Under the pieces are notes generated by a model. The model saw only the letters and a list, made by a program, of their open reading frames with translations. It was not told where the DNA came from and ran no database searches. A program made the position numbers and the translations under genes. From positions 25,905,587 through 25,969,586 of the forward strand of contig OZ023217.1 of NCBI GenBank assembly GCA_963995525.1: 64,000 bases of DNA. The letters run 5' to 3'. Source of the stretch: Escarpia spicata (Eukaryota > Annelida > Polychaeta > Sabellida > Siboglinidae). Position 1 is the stretch's first letter. Each line of letters opens with the position of its first letter. Shown here in pieces: positions 50,901 to 57,364 of the stretch.

Positions 50901-53459
50901 AATTGGCGGGTGTATCTGGACAAGTAGATGTGTAGAATGAACTGTTACGTTGTAGATACGTTCCTACAGACGTTCCACAATGTCGATGTGCTTGTTGCGA
51001 ATCTGATTGAGAAGCCAGAGAAGACAAACGACGAGAAGATCCTGCGCAAGTACAAGGAAGAGCTGCAACAGACCAAGGACACAAAGCATGGTCAGGCTGC
51101 TTCCATGTATCTTTTATGCACCTATTGATTAGGTTTCCTACCTAACTGAACCATTTGTTATTGTACAATACTTTTTACACAATATTTCTAAAAATAACAA
51201 CATTGGTGACAGAGCAAAGATTTAGTTTCACAGACCATCTGAATTAACCTTGTGAGATGTTGCTGCTCTGAATCCCCTCCTGGAGGAATCTAGGACCTTC
51301 TGCAGAATGAACCAGTCCAACCTACTCTTATCATAAATAGCTGTTCTGAAAAAAATTTCATATGTTGAAATAACGTCAGTTTCTGTGTATAATATGCCCC
51401 CATGTATAATAAGCGCCCTGACTTTTACAAAATCCTGACATAATTTCTATATTACCATGTATAATAAGCATTCCAACTTTTGACATCAACCCCTCATTTC
51501 CCTGCTTCTTGTAGTTTGCTTGAAGAGTGGTTCTAGGTTGGCCACTGTCCTTTCATCAAAGTTCGTTTGCGTAATGAATCTGGAAATCATCTCAGAATGT
51601 CTCTTACGCAAGTTATGGCATTACCACCGGCTCAATGCACGCAACGATATCACCTCATGAATCGTATCTGTGCTGTCATTCTGCCACTTAGTAGATACTT
51701 ATATGATTACAAATGACGCCACGTGGATGTTGTAGAACTATAGGACATACCTGGTAGATTGTCATGTGTTGTATCAGTATTCCACTAAGACATACACACC
51801 AAACTGCGTTAACGTGAAACAATCTTTTATGAAACTTGCACATAAGATTCTTAAGGCGCACAATAAATTGTACAATGTGATTGGTGACGTTTTCTTTATT
51901 TTGCGTAATCTCTGGCTCACATCCTTTTAAGTAAACAATGAAAGAAAAAAATGTGTATTATATACATAAACTTACAGTACTGCTAAATGGGAGGAAGTAA
52001 GAAAGAGCCCTAATAACTTGCATTAGAAGTAGCTATAATTATACTATTACTACTACAAAGTATGAAGTAGCTATAATTATACTACTACTACAAAGTAAGA
52101 AGTAGCTATAATTGTACTACTACTTGAGGGCCAGTGTGAGAAACTTTGTTAAGGTGAGTGTTTGTGTTTCAACAGAAGACAATAAGTCAGTGAAGGAAGT
52201 TACTACAGCCAAGCCATCGGTGCTGCACCACATCAGGCTGGAGAAGACACCACCGGTGGTCCCCGCCAACAAGTTTGATGATGAAACAATGGAGGATGAA
52301 CACAACCTTCCTGCGGTCGACATGAAGAAGTCATCCCATGTCGCCCACATGAGTGTCAACCAGTTGAAGCTACATGAACAGGTGAGGACAGTACCAGGTG
52401 GTCAGGGACATTACTAAGTGGTCAGGGACAGTACCAGGTGGTCAGCAGCTGGGGACACCAGGTCTTATTGGTGGTACCATTTGGTCAGGGACTGAGGACA
52501 TCGGGTCTTATTGGTAGTACCAGGTGGTTAGGGACCAAGGACACTGGGTCTTATTGGTAGTACCAGTTGGTCAGGGACTGAGGACACAGGGTCTTATTGA
52601 TAACACCAGATGGTCATGGACTGAGGACACAGGGTCTTATTGGTAGTGCCAGGTGGTCAGGGACAGTACCAGGTGGTCAGCGACTGGGGAGACACCGGGT
52701 CTTACTGGTAGTACCAAGTTGTCAGGGACATAGAGGAAACCAGGTCATATTGGTAGTACCAGGTGGTCAGGGACAGAAGGCACAGGTTTTTTGTAACATA
52801 ATTTATGTACTCTAATTATAGGGTGCTAGTCTGTTGAACATTTTAAACCAGGGTTAGTCAGACTTTATATATCTGATTTATTTAGCTTTATTTATTTAAA
52901 AGTGCTTTCAAACATATTGTATTCAAATTTGTTTTTGGTATTTATTTTAATATTTGAACAAAATGCAGCTGATTTTAGATGTATATCTGTATAGGGCAAA
53001 CATTCATTTGAATGTGAAATTGTTTTCATGATGTTTTGATGATCCGTTGGTGATCCAAATTTAATTATACATTTGATTCATTGGCAGAAACCTGATTTAC
53101 ATAAGATTTAAAAAAAAACGACGTCGAAAGTTTCTACACTCTAATGTTGAGAACTGATATATGGTGTTTGATACTTGTAGGTATACGCCAAGAAAGAGGC
53201 AATGAAGGGAGCAAATGCTCTGCAGACTAGCAGCACGCTTGTCATTGTCATCGGCAGCATCACTGTGTTTATTGTGATCGTTGTTGGTGTTGTGATCTTG
53301 CGACAACGCTCGATGGCACCAAGTAGCCGTGGGTTTGTTGAGGTGGCCCAGAATGCATCTGTGGAAGAACGCCATGTCACCAAAATGCAGATGAATGGAT
53401 ACGAGAACCCAACATACAAATACTTCGAGGCACAGCCAGCAGCCACTGCCAAAGCCTAG
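11623..53459 (+). CDS. APP-like: Amyloid precursor protein homologue (APP/APPL family), complete, 11 exons
   Basis: Type I membrane protein; APP-family members act in neuronal adhesion, trafficking and signalling and are cut by secretases. Exons 11623-11676, 25535-25684, 27138-27270, 33983-34201, 44417-44712, 45525-45620, 48176-48334, 48651-48882, 50956-51090, 52176-52381 and 53181-53459 join in phase (1959 nt, 652 aa). Domains: signal peptide 1-18, E1 growth-factor-like (about 25-112), copper-binding-like (113-183), short linker with no long acidic run, E2 (about 262-490), juxtamembrane 491-575, membrane helix about 577-600, tail with YENPTY at 634-639. No Kunitz and no amyloid-beta-like segment. 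E1 copper ligands are replaced; E2 metal histidines (264, 340, 390, 394) are kept. Size is close to human APP695. Extra alternative exons in the long introns cannot be excluded. Confidence 0.95.
12190..12575. mobile_element. Foldback (long inverted repeat) element, family D, copy 1
   Basis: Two arms of about 165 nt (about 12204-12376 and 12403-12570) are near-complementary and separated by about 26 nt. Shared blocks read ACTACAT.TTTGCCTAAAT, CCATCATTCAACA-CAT, AAAATATTGC.TCTTAGCAC and CTTTTGAAGCC. The left arm has a short extra segment near 12255-12275. No ORF is present. Related, less complete copies lie at 19795-20060 and 24705-24990. Confidence 0.75.
12600..13700. other. APP-like intron 1 sequence, no recognised gene
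   Basis: No coding signature. 13480-13620 contains a local partial duplication (GACAGCAGAGTGGTGC-like blocks). The rest is unassigned. Confidence 0.4.
13723..14809. mobile_element. TIR element with 21-bp perfect inverted ends
   Basis: 13723-13743 (starting TACTATTGCATTCC) is the exact reverse complement of 14789-14809. The inverted similarity extends a few bases inward (GTA...TGTACAG). Both outer edges are TA, so a TA target duplication (Tc1/mariner type) is possible. The 1087-bp interior carries repeated TATAGGGTGGA motifs and no transposase, so it is non-autonomous. Confidence 0.65.
15175..15450. repeat. Interspersed repeat G, copy 2 (inverted relative to copy 1)
   Basis: It begins with GTCCTTTGGGCCGAAGGTCC and carries two GAAATCTGTATTT.ATTGAA blocks, the reverse complement of those at 3430-3790. 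Confidence 0.6.
15621..16842. mobile_element. Possible TIR element with CAGGCCTCGAC ends
   Basis: CAGGCCTCGAC at 15621-15631 matches the reverse complement of GTCGAGGCCTG at 16832-16842. CAG-type ends recall hAT elements, and the left interior has GGGCCACCAG/CGACGGGCCACTGG blocks. The flanking 8-mers do not match (TGCAATAT versus GCTTAATC), so a target duplication is not supported. No transposase frame seen. Confidence 0.4.
17025..17416 (-). mobile_element. tRNA-like head joined to the start of a LINE endonuclease ORF
   Basis: On the minus strand a box A-like GGGCGAGTGGTTAGAG (about 17396-17411) and box B GGTTCGAATCC (17377-17367) form a tRNA-type Pol III head. An open frame runs through it to [20 protein letters not shown] (about 17070-17125), the typical first strand of an APE-type endonuclease, and stops soon after. 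The element is either a 5' LINE fragment with a tRNA-derived promoter or a SINE with a LINE-5' body. Confidence 0.6.
17687..18010. repeat. Interspersed repeat B, copy 1
   Basis: It shares long blocks in the same order with 46430-46755: CACCAACTCTCCTRCAA-like, TCTACAACCACTGGAAAT, TTTATTTCCAGGTGTATCTT, GGCATGCATATAGTCT and TGATCTGTAACTATGATTCA. No ORF. Confidence 0.75.
18014..18240. mobile_element. MITE family C, copy 1 (left end)
   Basis: ACCGTAAATTTCCATGTATA then ATACGCACCCTGACTTTTGC, a second CATATATAATACGCACCCCG block, and CATCTCAGAAT. The same order occurs at 51373-51620. No matching right end is seen here, so it is truncated. Confidence 0.5.
19019..19169. repeat. 23-bp tandem repeat, six identical units plus partial
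   Basis: The unit starts GTAATCATTATTGATAAAAG and ends TCA. Units start at 19019, 19042, 19065, 19088, 19111 and 19134 with no differences, then a partial unit at 19157. Confidence 0.97.
19795..20060. mobile_element. Foldback family D, copy 2
   Basis: GACCCACCTTGATTTTGTCA, TTTTGCCTAA, CCATCATTCAACA, AATATTGCATCTTAGCGC and CTTTTGAGGC are on the left. The right arm is shortened: CAAACCGGGTCGCTATTTG and GTTCAAAAGGGT. Confidence 0.6.
20070..24700. other. APP-like intron 1 sequence, no host exon recognised
   Basis: No coding signature. A GTTTGGG...CAGTTTCATCTGGC...ATGCTTCAG block at 20878-20945 recurs in diverged form at 22285-22345. GTGTGCAATCTAGTGGG occurs at 22980 and 23122 (a local duplication). 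A short TA run lies at 22912-22926. Confidence 0.4.
24705..24990. mobile_element. Foldback family D, copy 3
   Basis: The left arm reads GACCCACCTAAATTTCGTCA, CATTTTTGCCT, CAACATCATCCCAGGCCTAT. The right arm reads CTTCAAAAGTTTGCTAAGAT and ACATAAATATGCCTAGGAT. The arms pair over much of their length around a GC-rich centre. Confidence 0.65.
25535..25684 (+). CDS. APP-like exon 2: E1 growth-factor-like subdomain, first half
   Basis: Fifty codons. The frame reads [20 protein letters not shown], then [20 protein letters not shown]. The cysteines and DILNYC correspond to the E1 cysteines of the growth-factor-like fold. The acceptor is TTCTAG and the donor GTCAGT; both ends are phase 0. Confidence 0.93.
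25690..27130. other. APP-like intron 2, nothing recognised
   Basis: AT-rich intron with no repeat or exon signal that I can support. Confidence 0.45.
27138..27270 (+). CDS. APP-like exon 3: E1 growth-factor-like subdomain, second half
   Basis: [20 protein letters not shown] then [16 protein letters not shown] and TVRPYRCL. VYPxLxxTNVxE, NWC and PYRCLVG are family signatures. The loop between the two cysteines after NW is five residues with one lysine, where vertebrate APP has six residues rich in Arg/Lys (heparin-binding loop). A histidine cluster follows. One base (G) carries over to the next exon. Confidence 0.95.
27715..27742. repeat. TA microsatellite
   Basis: Alternating TA run in APP-like intron 3. 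Confidence 0.9.
28090..28292 (-). mobile_element. tRNA-derived SINE, second copy
   Basis: On the minus strand: GCACAGTGGCTACAGC head, a decayed box B, then GGGCAAGTTCGTTCACTC, GTTCACTCAGCTGTATAA and TGAGTACAGGTCTGGCTA. These blocks match the 468-675 element in order. It is more diverged in the head than in the body. Confidence 0.65.
28769..28933. mobile_element. Short TIR MITE, family F, copy 1
   Basis: TAATGCTGCTTTCCAGTCA at the left and CCATTGGAAAGCAGCATTA at the right are inverted. The interior has TTGACCCAGTTGCATAAATT and GGTAAACT. A second copy lies at 44088-44233. Edges are TA. Confidence 0.75.
30157..30747. mobile_element. 591-bp MITE with 32-bp TIRs and ATTT target duplication
   Basis: 30157-30188 and 30716-30747 are inverted copies with one mismatch (26 outer bases identical, starting GTGACCCATC). 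ATTT flanks both sides (30153-30156 and 30748-30751). The related LINE at 31261-31740 carries the uninterrupted site GTTGATCAAATGGTCT, proving both the insertion and the duplication. If the outermost T/A pair belongs to the TIR, the duplication is TT. No ORF; superfamily unassigned. Confidence 0.88.
30783..32501 (+). mobile_element. CR1-like LINE (plus), internally deleted, inserted in the minus LINE
   Basis: At 30859 [28 protein letters not shown] and later FTFQCIGC give a PHD-like zinc-finger ORF1 remnant. The middle of ORF2 (endonuclease and RT entry) is missing. From about 31390 RT resumes: [40 protein letters not shown], catalytic [21 protein letters not shown] (stop). The C-terminal region [40 protein letters not shown] to about 32425 is open for 175 codons. 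The 3' end repeats TCTTGTTAAAT. Flanks share TGTT(T)AAA, a possible short target duplication. Confidence 0.85.
33363..33980. other. APP-like intron 3 end, nothing recognised
   Basis: AT-rich; no ORF or repeat supported. Confidence 0.4.
33983..34201 (+). CDS. APP-like exon 4: copper-binding-like subdomain
   Basis: [20 protein letters not shown], then [16 protein letters not shown], then [20 protein letters not shown]. All six cysteines (127, 138, 152, 168, 180, 181) keep the vertebrate spacing without gaps between 127 and 168. The four copper ligands of vertebrate APP (H147, H151, Y168, M170) correspond to Y141, N145, F162 and P164. N145-E-T is an N-glycosylation sequon. The donor is GTAGGT. 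Confidence 0.95.
34362..34615. repeat. TA/TG microsatellite cluster
   Basis: Long alternating TA run (34362-34442) with a central TG stretch, followed by several shorter TA runs. Frames here that translate to Tyr-Ile strings are not genes. Confidence 0.95.
34698..35362. mobile_element. MITE with palindromic subterminal repeats
   Basis: AGCTGCAATCACACTTACA at the left pairs with AGCTGCATTCATACCTACA on the other strand at the right. Inside both ends are many TTTAGCTAAAACGGTTTAG-type palindromes, and GTGTGAACGC occurs near 34770, 34877 and 35273. TAT flanks both sides. The centre (34925-35215) is GC-richer and unrelated. No transposase. Confidence 0.7.
35748..35801. repeat. GT microsatellite
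   Basis: GAGTGTGTGAGTGTG followed by an uninterrupted GT run in APP-like intron 4. Confidence 0.95.
36170..37900. other. APP-like intron 4 sequence, no gene recognised
   Basis: One tandem duplication at about 37367-37470 (TTTTCTAAGGATTTT...CAATTTCTAAAAAGGAATCA twice). Nothing else supported. Confidence 0.5.
37972..38515. repeat. Diverged minisatellite, roughly 45-50 bp units
   Basis: About a dozen imperfect units around GTGTTGGCAGGTTCTAGAGA, CCAGGATTTGGATTAGTGAA and GATGCAGTAATGCAG variants. Confidence 0.85.
39640..39960. repeat. 45-bp minisatellite with an open frame
   Basis: The unit reads GACAGACACCTCGACACCCT, CACTGGATCCTGCAGAATTG, TATGA; about seven units. The period is a multiple of three, so both strands stay open (plus frame [15 protein letters not shown] repeated). 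No splice or start context suggests a gene. Confidence 0.9.
40000..41810. other. APP-like intron 4 sequence, nothing recognised
   Basis: No conserved coding block or repeat that I can support. Confidence 0.4.
41812..42440. repeat. Interspersed repeat E, copy 2 (both parts)
   Basis: The left part (41812-41985) and right part (42285-42440) match 6118-6290 and 8020-8190 in order and strand, without the 6311-7936 insertion. A related inverted ATTACTATTCC-type block lies at about 42650-42690. Confidence 0.6.
42700..44080. other. APP-like intron 4, right part
   Basis: Near 43890-43915 a TCAATCAATCAATCATTCAA run is followed by AATTTATTTTCAACAACTGA, which looks like a minus-strand LINE 3' terminus of the type at 5116, but no coding remnant is attached. 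The rest is unassigned. Confidence 0.4.
44088..44233. mobile_element. Short TIR MITE, family F, copy 2
   Basis: TAATGCTGCATTCCAATCA and CCATTGGAACGCAGCATTA are inverted (about 17 of 19 bases pair). The interior TTGACCCAGTTGCATAAATT matches copy 1 at 28769-28933. TA edges suggest a TA target. It lies 184 bp before APP-like exon 5. Confidence 0.75.
44417..44712 (+). CDS. APP-like exon 5: E1-E2 linker and E2 start
   Basis: Residues 186-284. The first about 75 residues are a low-complexity linker ([20 protein letters not shown], then [12 protein letters not shown]). The end, [20 protein letters not shown], opens the E2 coiled-coil. The linker has scattered Asp but no long Asp/Glu run like vertebrate APP. 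H264 in EHKYFQ aligns with a metal ligand of human E2 (H313). Acceptor GCAG, donor GTGAGT, phase 0 at the end. Confidence 0.92.
44859..44902. repeat. GT microsatellite
   Basis: Uninterrupted GT run in APP-like intron 5. Confidence 0.95.
45525..45620 (+). CDS. APP-like exon 6: E2 helix
   Basis: Thirty-two codons: [20 protein letters not shown] then [12 protein letters not shown]. MxEW(E/A)xAxRQ is the conserved first E2 helix. The acceptor is a good TTTTAG and the donor GTAAGT; both ends are phase 0. Confidence 0.93.
46430..46755. repeat. Interspersed repeat B, copy 2
   Basis: Co-linear with 17687-18010 (see blocks there). Differences are scattered substitutions and small indels, for example an extra GAGAGCTA near 46680. 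Confidence 0.75.
46760..48170. other. APP-like intron 6, right part
   Basis: No exon or clear element. A segment near 47825-47890 (TTCTGGAGTTCCTG-GTACAACCATC) resembles one arm of the palindrome at 57365-57474. Confidence 0.4.
48176..48334 (+). CDS. APP-like exon 7: E2 central helix
   Basis: Fifty-three codons: [54 protein letters not shown]340 (IAIHQQRV) aligns with human E2 metal ligand H382, and the RVxAxLN block is highly conserved. The donor GTAAGT and the last about 19 exon bases are the seed of the tandem array that follows. Confidence 0.94.
48316..48632 (+). repeat. Minisatellite grown from an exon end plus its splice donor
   Basis: The exon 7 terminus CACAGAGCCCAAGCCCGAC and donor GTAAGTAC are repeated, diverged, about ten times through intron 7 in units near 27-35 bp. 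Further GTAAGT or GTAAGC copies follow units at about 48363, 48448, 48535 and 48597. The array fills nearly the whole 316-bp intron. Confidence 0.85.
48651..48882 (+). CDS. APP-like exon 8: E2 long helix with metal ligands
   Basis: [36 protein letters not shown], then [20 protein letters not shown] and [18 protein letters not shown]390 and H394 align with human H432 and H436, and the 50-residue distance from H340 to H390 equals that of H382-H432. The conserved KxYxRxExKDR heparin-contact helix is present. Donor GTATGA; one base (G) carries over. Confidence 0.95.
49015..49300. repeat. Minisatellite, about 46-bp units
   Basis: About six units of ATTAACATGTCAGTGGATGT, CATGATGGTGTGTCAGAGTC and CAGC in APP-like intron 8. 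Just before it, 48895-49010 holds a two-copy TTGGCAGGTTGGATTA repeat. Confidence 0.88.
49604..50645. repeat. 33/36-bp minisatellite (about 30 units) open on both strands
   Basis: The unit is CTCACACAATCCTCCCATCT, CAGTTGTCGCCTT, with or without an extra CTC, so periods are 33 or 36 (one 39). Both strands stay open: [12 protein letters not shown] on plus, [12 protein letters not shown] on minus. It sits in APP-like intron 8, next to LINE-derived sequence. Confidence 0.95.
50640..50745 (-). pseudogene. LINE C-terminal remnant feeding the minisatellite
   Basis: The minus strand reads [20 protein letters not shown] then [20 protein letters not shown]. RMRWxGHxxRxxxxxL is the usual end of LINE ORF2 proteins. 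It continues in frame into the repeat unit, so the array appears to have expanded from the LINE 3' coding end. Confidence 0.65.
50956..51090 (+). CDS. APP-like exon 9: end of E2
   Basis: [20 protein letters not shown] then [20 protein letters not shown] and KH. VLANxI near the end of E2 is conserved in the family. The donor GTCAGG is weak, but it is the only one that keeps phase with exon 10 (last base G plus AA gives Glu). A GTATCT 24 nt later would break the frame. Confidence 0.85.
51373..51979. mobile_element. MITE family C, copy 2
   Basis: The left end ACGTCAGTTTCTGTGTATAA, TATGCCCC and the right end, read on the other strand, ACTGTAAGTTTATGTATATA, ATACACA are diverged inverted copies. 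The left 250 bp share blocks with 18014-18240. No ORF. Confidence 0.5.
52176..52381 (+). CDS. APP-like exon 10: juxtamembrane ectodomain
   Basis: Residues 492-560: [20 protein letters not shown], then [20 protein letters not shown], then [12 protein letters not shown]. An extended, Pro/Glu-rich stalk with no similarity to vertebrate beta- or alpha-secretase regions. Acceptor TTTCAACAG; donor GTGAGG, where a tandem array begins. Confidence 0.88.
52390..52785. repeat. Minisatellite starting at the exon 10 splice donor
   Basis: Units combine GGACAGTACCAGGTGGTCAG, GGACTGAGGACACAGGGTCT and TATTGGTAGTACCA in variable length (about 20-45 bp). The first copy begins inside the GTGAGGACAGTACC donor region, directly after exon 10. 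Confidence 0.85.
53181..53459 (+). CDS. APP-like exon 11: membrane helix and cytoplasmic tail, stop
   Basis: Residues 561-652. [15 protein letters not shown] leads into the helix [20 protein letters not shown] and IL, then [35 protein letters not shown] and [11 protein letters not shown], stop TAG. YENPTY (634-639) is the PTB-domain and endocytosis signal of APP proteins. The helix has no GxxxG dimer motif. The Thr668-Pro site of human APP is Ser620-Val here. The C-terminus extends about eight residues further than in human. Confidence 0.97.
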   Translation, partial: VYAKKEAMKGANALQTSSTLVIVIGSITVFIVIVVGVVILRQRSMAPSSRGFVEVAQNASVEERHVTKMQMNGYENPTYKYFEAQPAATAKA

Positions 53460-54232
53460 TATTGCCACCTTGTGGCAGTGAGCAGAAGATCTAGTTTCGC
53501 CGTTGTTGTTTGTCATGGTCGATTCTTGAGCTTTTTTAGTTGTTGGCACTGTAAACATGCGTGCGGACCCACCGTCCCCTGTGCATGTGTGCGCTCGTGC
53601 ACAGGAGATTAATTGCCTCATTTCAGTGTATTCATAACGGCGTAGTCTGCAAAGATGATTCTAGAAGCAACGTTATCGTTATCAAGTATCTATGGTAGTA
53701 ATTAAGAGAAATCATGACGAGGTTAACACTACAGTAATGGGTGGCAGGGACAGGCATTAGTGTAGACCGTTGTTCATTCAGTTCTTATCAGGACATTTTG
53801 AGTTGGCTGAATACCAACTACTTCGCTTGCTTTTGGCACTCTCCCACTAGGGGTTGCTATTTATGTTCATATTTACATGTCGAACTGCAAACGTGTTCAA
53901 GGCGTTCTAGTAATCTGTGTCGTTAACATCAGCACACATGTAGCAACAATAGGATCATGGTAGACATCTGTGGAAAAGTTTAGCCTTCATTTGGGATATA
54001 CTTATATATATATCTGGCTGGTACAAACTGACAATTTCCCACTTCAAATGTGCATTTTAAAACATGAGTTGCCATGTGGTACACTGGACAGCATGCATTA
54101 AGATGCATGTATAAAAATAACACAATGTGTTTGAACTGGGAAACATAATTTTATTGGAAACTCTTGTAGCTTTTTCACCGAACACTCACCATTTAGTGCT
54201 GTCTAATTAATGTATACATTTGTAAGTTTGAT

Positions 54233-54238
54233 AATAAA
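54233..54238 (+). promoter_or_regulatory. Candidate polyadenylation signal AATAAA (proximal)
   Basis: AATAAA 774 nt after the APP-like stop codon, followed by TATACATATATACATGTACC and GTGATGTGG. Confidence 0.4.
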
Positions 54239-55310
54239 TATATACATATATACATGTACCAGTGATGTGGCAACTAAAGAATTAGACACCAGAAACCATG
54301 AGCTTGTGTGTGTTCTATGGAAACAATGTTTCAAGACAGTTGTTCATGTACAATCGGTTATGAATTGTGCTGGTTTTTATATCGGAAAGTGGTATACATT
54401 GACATGGCAATATCTGATAACATGTTGATTAATATTCGTTGACATGTCGCAGTTGTCACGTCACTGATACATCATGCTTTATTGCAGAACAGTCTGTGTG
54501 CATATGTGTATGTGCTTTTTATTATTAGAGTAATATATTGTAGAGCTTGCTGGCAAATTGGCTTGTGTATGTCCTGTACGGATTGCATAAATCTGCTGAT
54601 ATGACAACTAAAGAGTGCGTAATTTGCTAATCATTGGGCTTATGAAATAACAAATCAAACTTGAATGTTGTCACTTAACTGTAGTGTTGAGATGTGTAAA
54701 TATGTTTTGGCATATCACTTGTGCACTGTTGCAATGGCTCCCAATATTAAGTAGGTTAGTAGGGTGAACCACTTTATCAACTGAACCAACTAAACTTGGA
54801 ACTTTCTTCTCAATAATTTTTTGAAAATGTGCAATGTTTGGAATAGCTGCATCATATATAATCATGATATGGAAACTGAAACTATTCAAGAAATGTTCTT
54901 CCAAAATGTTTTACAATCAATTACTTTAATAGTAAAATTAAATTTGAGCTGTCATTGATATTGACCTTGATTGGTGTTTAGGTTGATAGATGTGAAGAAG
55001 ACATCACTGCGATGGGGTACCTTAGCTTGTGGCACAATCAATCATTTTTGCCAAGGTTTCACTGCTGACGCAAAATAGGTTTAGGTATTGCCATTAGTGT
55101 TGGCTGTGTGCACGCAAGACAGTGGAGCCTAGTTGTACTGTGCTTTTAAGATTCTGTGAGGTGATTCCACCTGGTATATGAAACGGCATCCACTGGTTGG
55201 GTGGGTTGAATGGACAACCTGAACACACCCAACTATTTGTGCTATGATGTGATGGGTTTCTTTATGAACAAAAGCTGTGGCTACCAACTCTTGTATTGAC
55301 ACTTCATTTT

Positions 55311-55316
55311 AATAAA
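55311..55316 (+). promoter_or_regulatory. Candidate polyadenylation signal AATAAA (distal)
   Basis: AATAAATGAATCC followed within 30 nt by a TGTTGTTGT GT-rich stretch, a better downstream element than at the proximal site. Confidence 0.45.
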
Positions 55317-55729
55317 TGAATCCCTCCCTGTATGCTGTTGTTGTAATTGAGTGTGTCAACTGTTTTGAAGGTACCTGGTATGTTGTTTTTATTATCATAA
55401 AATCATGCTATAAACTACACATTTTCTGTGTTTTAAATGGATTTTAATGAATCACTATGAATGTTAATTCTGTCATTATGCATTTATGAATATTGACCTT
55501 GCTATTCAGCATGACATGTATACTTAATGTTTTCAGTTGGAACAAAAATTAAACAGATAAAGATATATCTTTATATATACATTGTATTAACAAATTGAAG
55601 GTTTATTAAAACATGTTGGCTGTGAAATTGCTAAAAGAGTTACCCGGGTAGCTTATGCTACCACGATTTCATGATAACGATGAGACTAGCTTTAAAGACT
55701 GCCTGTGGTGAGACATTACAGCTGTATAG

Positions 55730-55810
55730 TAGTTACCCTCTTGAGCGGCCACCTCTTCCGCAAAGGTAATTTGGCTGTATAAGAGGTGGCTGCTCTACAG
55801 AGGGATACCT
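55730..55810. repeat. Inverted repeat (stem-loop), about 22-28 bp arms
   Basis: CCCTCTTGAGCGGCCACCTC (55736-) pairs with GAGGTGGCTGCTCTACAGAG (55783-) around a loop of about 23 nt. Pairing continues weakly outward. Confidence 0.7.
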
Positions 55811-55819
55811 AGTCAGTCT

Positions 55820-57360
55820 CCTATCTTCCACACGGGACATGTTATAGAACATAATAATTTATGGATGTATACACACAAATCCAATTGAACATACACAGCC
55901 CTTTTATTGCAAAGTAGCTGAAATCTGATATGGCAGCCAAACCACGTGGCAGTGTACATGGCCAGCACCACAGACATGAGAAGTCAGCCATTGCTAGCCT
56001 TATACATCTGGCCACTCTAGAGGGGTTCTTTTAAAGCATGATGCAATGGGAATGTGGCTACTGTTGGTGAATGGGCATTGATACGGGAGGACCATTTAAA
56101 AGGGCACTGGTGCACCACCAGACAGCACAAGTTCAACCATCAGCTCAGATGTAAATATCTCTACGCTGAAGAGAGTATATTTAGTGCATTCTCCAAATAG
56201 TATACCTGTTCAAAATAGATATTTGGGCAGAAGTGACCCAGTTTGAAAATGTTCTGCTGTGGCTAAGATGAATGCTTACCTATCGTACATCACTCTGAGT
56301 AGGTAGAGCTGCATGAATCAGGCATTTTTATCATTTCAGGGTTCCGATAATCATGACCTCACAGTCACTGGTGTTATGGACAAGCTATACCAGCTTGTAT
56401 GTATTTTGGTTATATATAAAGATATATACAATGGTCTATTCTATGGGCAGTGTATCATTATTTTATGTACAACAAACCCACTAAATGCATGTCATCAATA
56501 GTATGTGATTTCTTTTAGAAGGCAAATACAAATTTTTTTTATTTACACTTGGCGTATACAATCTACGTATAAAAAAGTGACAGTAAGAAGTTTGCATGAA
56601 TAGTTGTCTCGGTCAATAAAAATAAGGAGACTAACGTAACACCAATGACAATGTGATGAACTGCCATGTTTACAGCAAGAGTGTATATTATACACGTCTC
56701 TCCAAACCGAATACAGTATTAAAAATTGCAGACAACATTTTTCAATAATAATTCCCTCAGTAATTTACTGAAATCTCCAGAAAACCGACTATCAAGGCTG
56801 AAGTTGATAAAGTCGCTTCTTTAGAGCTGTATTCATTTTCCCATCATGTAGCTTGATAAAACAAGTCAGGTATTCAAAATATGAACTGACCCGGAAACCA
56901 GTGATATTTTCAAAGAAGTACAGTGTTGCTTTGTGGAAGTGGACTGCACAGCTGTGTGACTATTGTATTTTTAATTCAACCATCCATACGCTTTCGTCCG
57001 ATGGCAATTTTTTACTTTAGAAGTGGACATAATTTTTTTTAAATTAGCACCATTGACATTTATTAAACTTACACTGACTCACCACATTTTGTGGTTGAAG
57101 AAAAACATAAAAAATATTCTCACTTTGACGCTTTGTGTACAATGAGAACTCCTGCTGACATGCCTTGCCTTTAATGATCAGAACCATTTCTGATTTGACT
57201 GAAGCTCAGAAATCACACAAAGCAACACCAATAACCAACAAATTTATAACACCGATTCTCTACAACCTACCGTATTTGTTCTGTTACGTATGCAGTATGC
57301 TTAACAGATATTTGAGATGTAAAAATGTGTTAAATTTGGTGTTTTAATAAATAAGCATAA
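55820..57360. other. Intergenic, nothing recognised
   Basis: AT-rich with no coding or repeat signal that I can support. Confidence 0.4.
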
Positions 57361-57364
57361 AGTT

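Larger units (their letters stand above)
53460..55400 (+). other. Probable 3' UTR of the APP-like gene
   Basis: No new coding exon is recognised after the stop codon. Polyadenylation signals AATAAA at 54233 and 55311 suggest a UTR of about 0.8 or 1.9 kb. Extent is inferred. Confidence 0.5.

Noticed and set aside
49582..51084. 500-codon minus ORF and 385-codon plus ORF over the array
   Set aside because: Both come from a 33/36-bp tandem repeat inside an intron. No family signature other than a LINE end, and both strands are open for the trivial reason of period.
53181..53300. Amyloid-beta-like sequence
   Set aside because: The residues before and in the helix share no amyloid-beta block with vertebrate APP, only position and the KxGA-like turn.
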